Assembly: GCA_016844955.1 (NCBI GenBank)
Contig: JAERTH010000026.1
Coordinates: forward strand, 1-64,000
From: Fidelibacterota bacterium
GTDB lineage: Bacteria > Fidelibacterota > UBA8477 > JABMPR01
DNA: 64,000 nt
Direction of reading: 5' to 3'
The notes under the pieces: generated by a model
Seen by the model: the letters and a program-made list of their open reading frames with translations, nothing else
What the model was told of the DNA's origin: nothing
Database searches by the model: none
Shown: one piece after another, positions 63,327-64,000 of the stretch
How the letters are laid out: every line of letters begins with the position of its first letter
How positions within the stretch are numbered: the stretch's first letter is position 1
Made by a program: the position numbers and the translations under genes

Positions 63327-64000
63327 TTATTGCTCAAGAACTTCCCACTCAAACTTCCAGCGCCATTGATCAAAATACAAATTGCCACCTTTCCACTCCG
63401 CTTCACCACGCTGACTATCAACAGTTTCTGAGCGGAAATGGGTTTTAGGAGGGGTGAAAGCCTGGCTGATATCATCGTTATAAATGATGCGATAACTGTC
63501 CATTCCACTGAGGTAAAACCACTTGAGTTTGTTATCCTCACTTTTTCGCAATCCGTAGGTGATATCCATGGGCACCCAACCAAAGGGTTCAAAATATATC
63601 ATTCCCCAATCATGCATACTGTCCTTGGGTGGTTGCAGCTCCCAACCTGATTGCCATCTGGCAGGAATACCGTTCATACGGCACAAGGTGATAAACAGGA
63701 GGGTTTGTATTCCACAATCACCGTGGCCATTGGTATAGGCGTACTCTGGAATGCACTGTATTGAAGAGTACTCTCGAGCTGAGGCCCAGGGAATATTTCC
63801 ATCAATCCAGGCAAAGAGCAGTTGCGCTTTGCGATAAGGATTTTGCTCATCTCCAACAATACTGGCCGATAGCTCTTTTAGAGCAGGTGTGAACACAATA
63901 TGAGGTTCAACCTCACTAAGGAATTCCTCAAGCGAGGCCCTGTTTTTCAGTTCAGTGACCTGTTCTGGATCAATTTCCTGATACACTCCATGGGTACTGA
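63327..64000 (-). CDS. transglutaminase-like protein (5' truncated by the window edge)
   Basis: The frame stays open to the right edge, so the GTG at 63986 is probably internal. About 224 residues are visible. The transglutaminase-like (papain-fold) triad is present: Cys in NGHGDCGIQTLL, His in MHDWGMIYFEP and Asp in VPMDIT. Such proteins are peptidases or amidases and often act on peptide or cell-wall substrates in FCB bacteria. It ends 156 bases after the hybrid kinase start on the same strand, with no clear terminator between. Confidence 0.82.
   Translation of the reverse strand, partial: STHGVYQEIDPEQVTELKNRASLEEFLSEVEPHIVFTPALKELSASIVGDEQNPYRKAQLLFAWIDGNIPWASAREYSSIQCIPEYAYTNGHGDCGIQTLLFITLCRMNGIPARWQSGWELQPPKDSMHDWGMIYFEPFGWVPMDITYGLRKSEDNKLKWFYLSGMDSYRIIYNDDISQAFTPPKTHFRSETVDSQRGEAEWKGGNLYFDQWRWKFEWEVLEQ

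Overview
The window looks like a chromosomal segment of an uncultivated FCB-group bacterium. Candidate phylum Marinimicrobia (Neomarinimicrobiota) or a close relative is my best guess, from overall gene style rather than from any marker gene. The supporting signs are two secreted proteins ending in 'NYPNPFN'-type C-terminal sorting domains (type IX secretion or FlgD-like), many lipoproteins, several PAS-rich histidine kinases, TPR kinases, and moderate GC. No rRNA, tRNA, CRISPR array or intact transposase was seen. The energy genes (NiFe hydrogenase, multiheme cytochrome, sulfide oxidoreductase, bacteriohemerythrin) suggest an anaerobe or microaerophile that handles H2 and sulfur compounds.

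Layout. 1-5.4 kb: the 3' end of a truncated gene, an alpha/beta hydrolase fused by a 1-bp overlap to a PAS sensor kinase, and a secreted multiheme cytochrome with a collagen-like linker. 5.6-8.4 kb (minus): a sulfur operon, sqr - DUF1641 - single-Cys DsrC/TusE-like - DsrE-like, ending in a good terminator. 8.9-14.1 kb: a lipoprotein with 11 tandem carboxypeptidase-regulatory-like repeats, then a TPR histidine kinase. 14.1-17.5 kb (minus): a membrane spermidine-synthase-like protein and two tandem paralogous secreted proteins of unknown function. 17.7 kb: a decayed bacteriohemerythrin fragment. 18.1-20.3 kb: a YadA-head/S74-chaperone surface protein translationally coupled to a protein with a C-terminal sorting domain. 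20.4-22.8 kb: an intact bacteriohemerythrin, an XRE regulator/membrane-protein pair and a DUF697-like protein. 23.2-30.5 kb: a full pyruvate dehydrogenase operon (aceE, aceF, lpdA) followed by three small transferase genes. 30.5-33.7 kb: a UPF0316-like protein and a large secreted phosphodiester glycosidase.

34.1-39.6 kb carries a complete Hyb-type [NiFe] hydrogenase operon (hybO, hybA, hybB, hybC, hybD) for periplasmic H2 oxidation coupled to quinone reduction. It is followed by a small membrane protein and two paralogous NAD-dependent epimerases, each fused to an all-helical domain that resembles the RsbR/D N-terminal sensor domain.

43.2-51.2 kb (minus) is the most unusual part. One co-directional unit encodes a membrane-anchored GcvH-like protein, a Tat-exported HybA-like ferredoxin, an NrfD/HybB-like quinone module, a second membrane-anchored GcvH-like protein, a third GcvH-like protein with an N-terminal Cys cluster, a histidine kinase with two c-type heme motifs in its periplasmic loop, a sigma-54 activator and an archaemetzincin. 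A sigma-54-like promoter lies just upstream of the first gene. No catalytic hydrogenase or molybdopterin subunit is present, so the complex may be a novel membrane redox device that uses GcvH-fold proteins outside glycine metabolism.

51.8-64 kb: an S1/P1 nuclease, a patatin, a lipoprotein glycosidase-like protein, a MATE-like transporter, a 7TM-DISM diguanylate cyclase, two more sensor kinases and a truncated transglutaminase-like gene. Dispersed repeats (about 5.5, 22.8 and 25.9 kb) and a structured 103-nt inverted-repeat element (51.3 kb) sit between genes.
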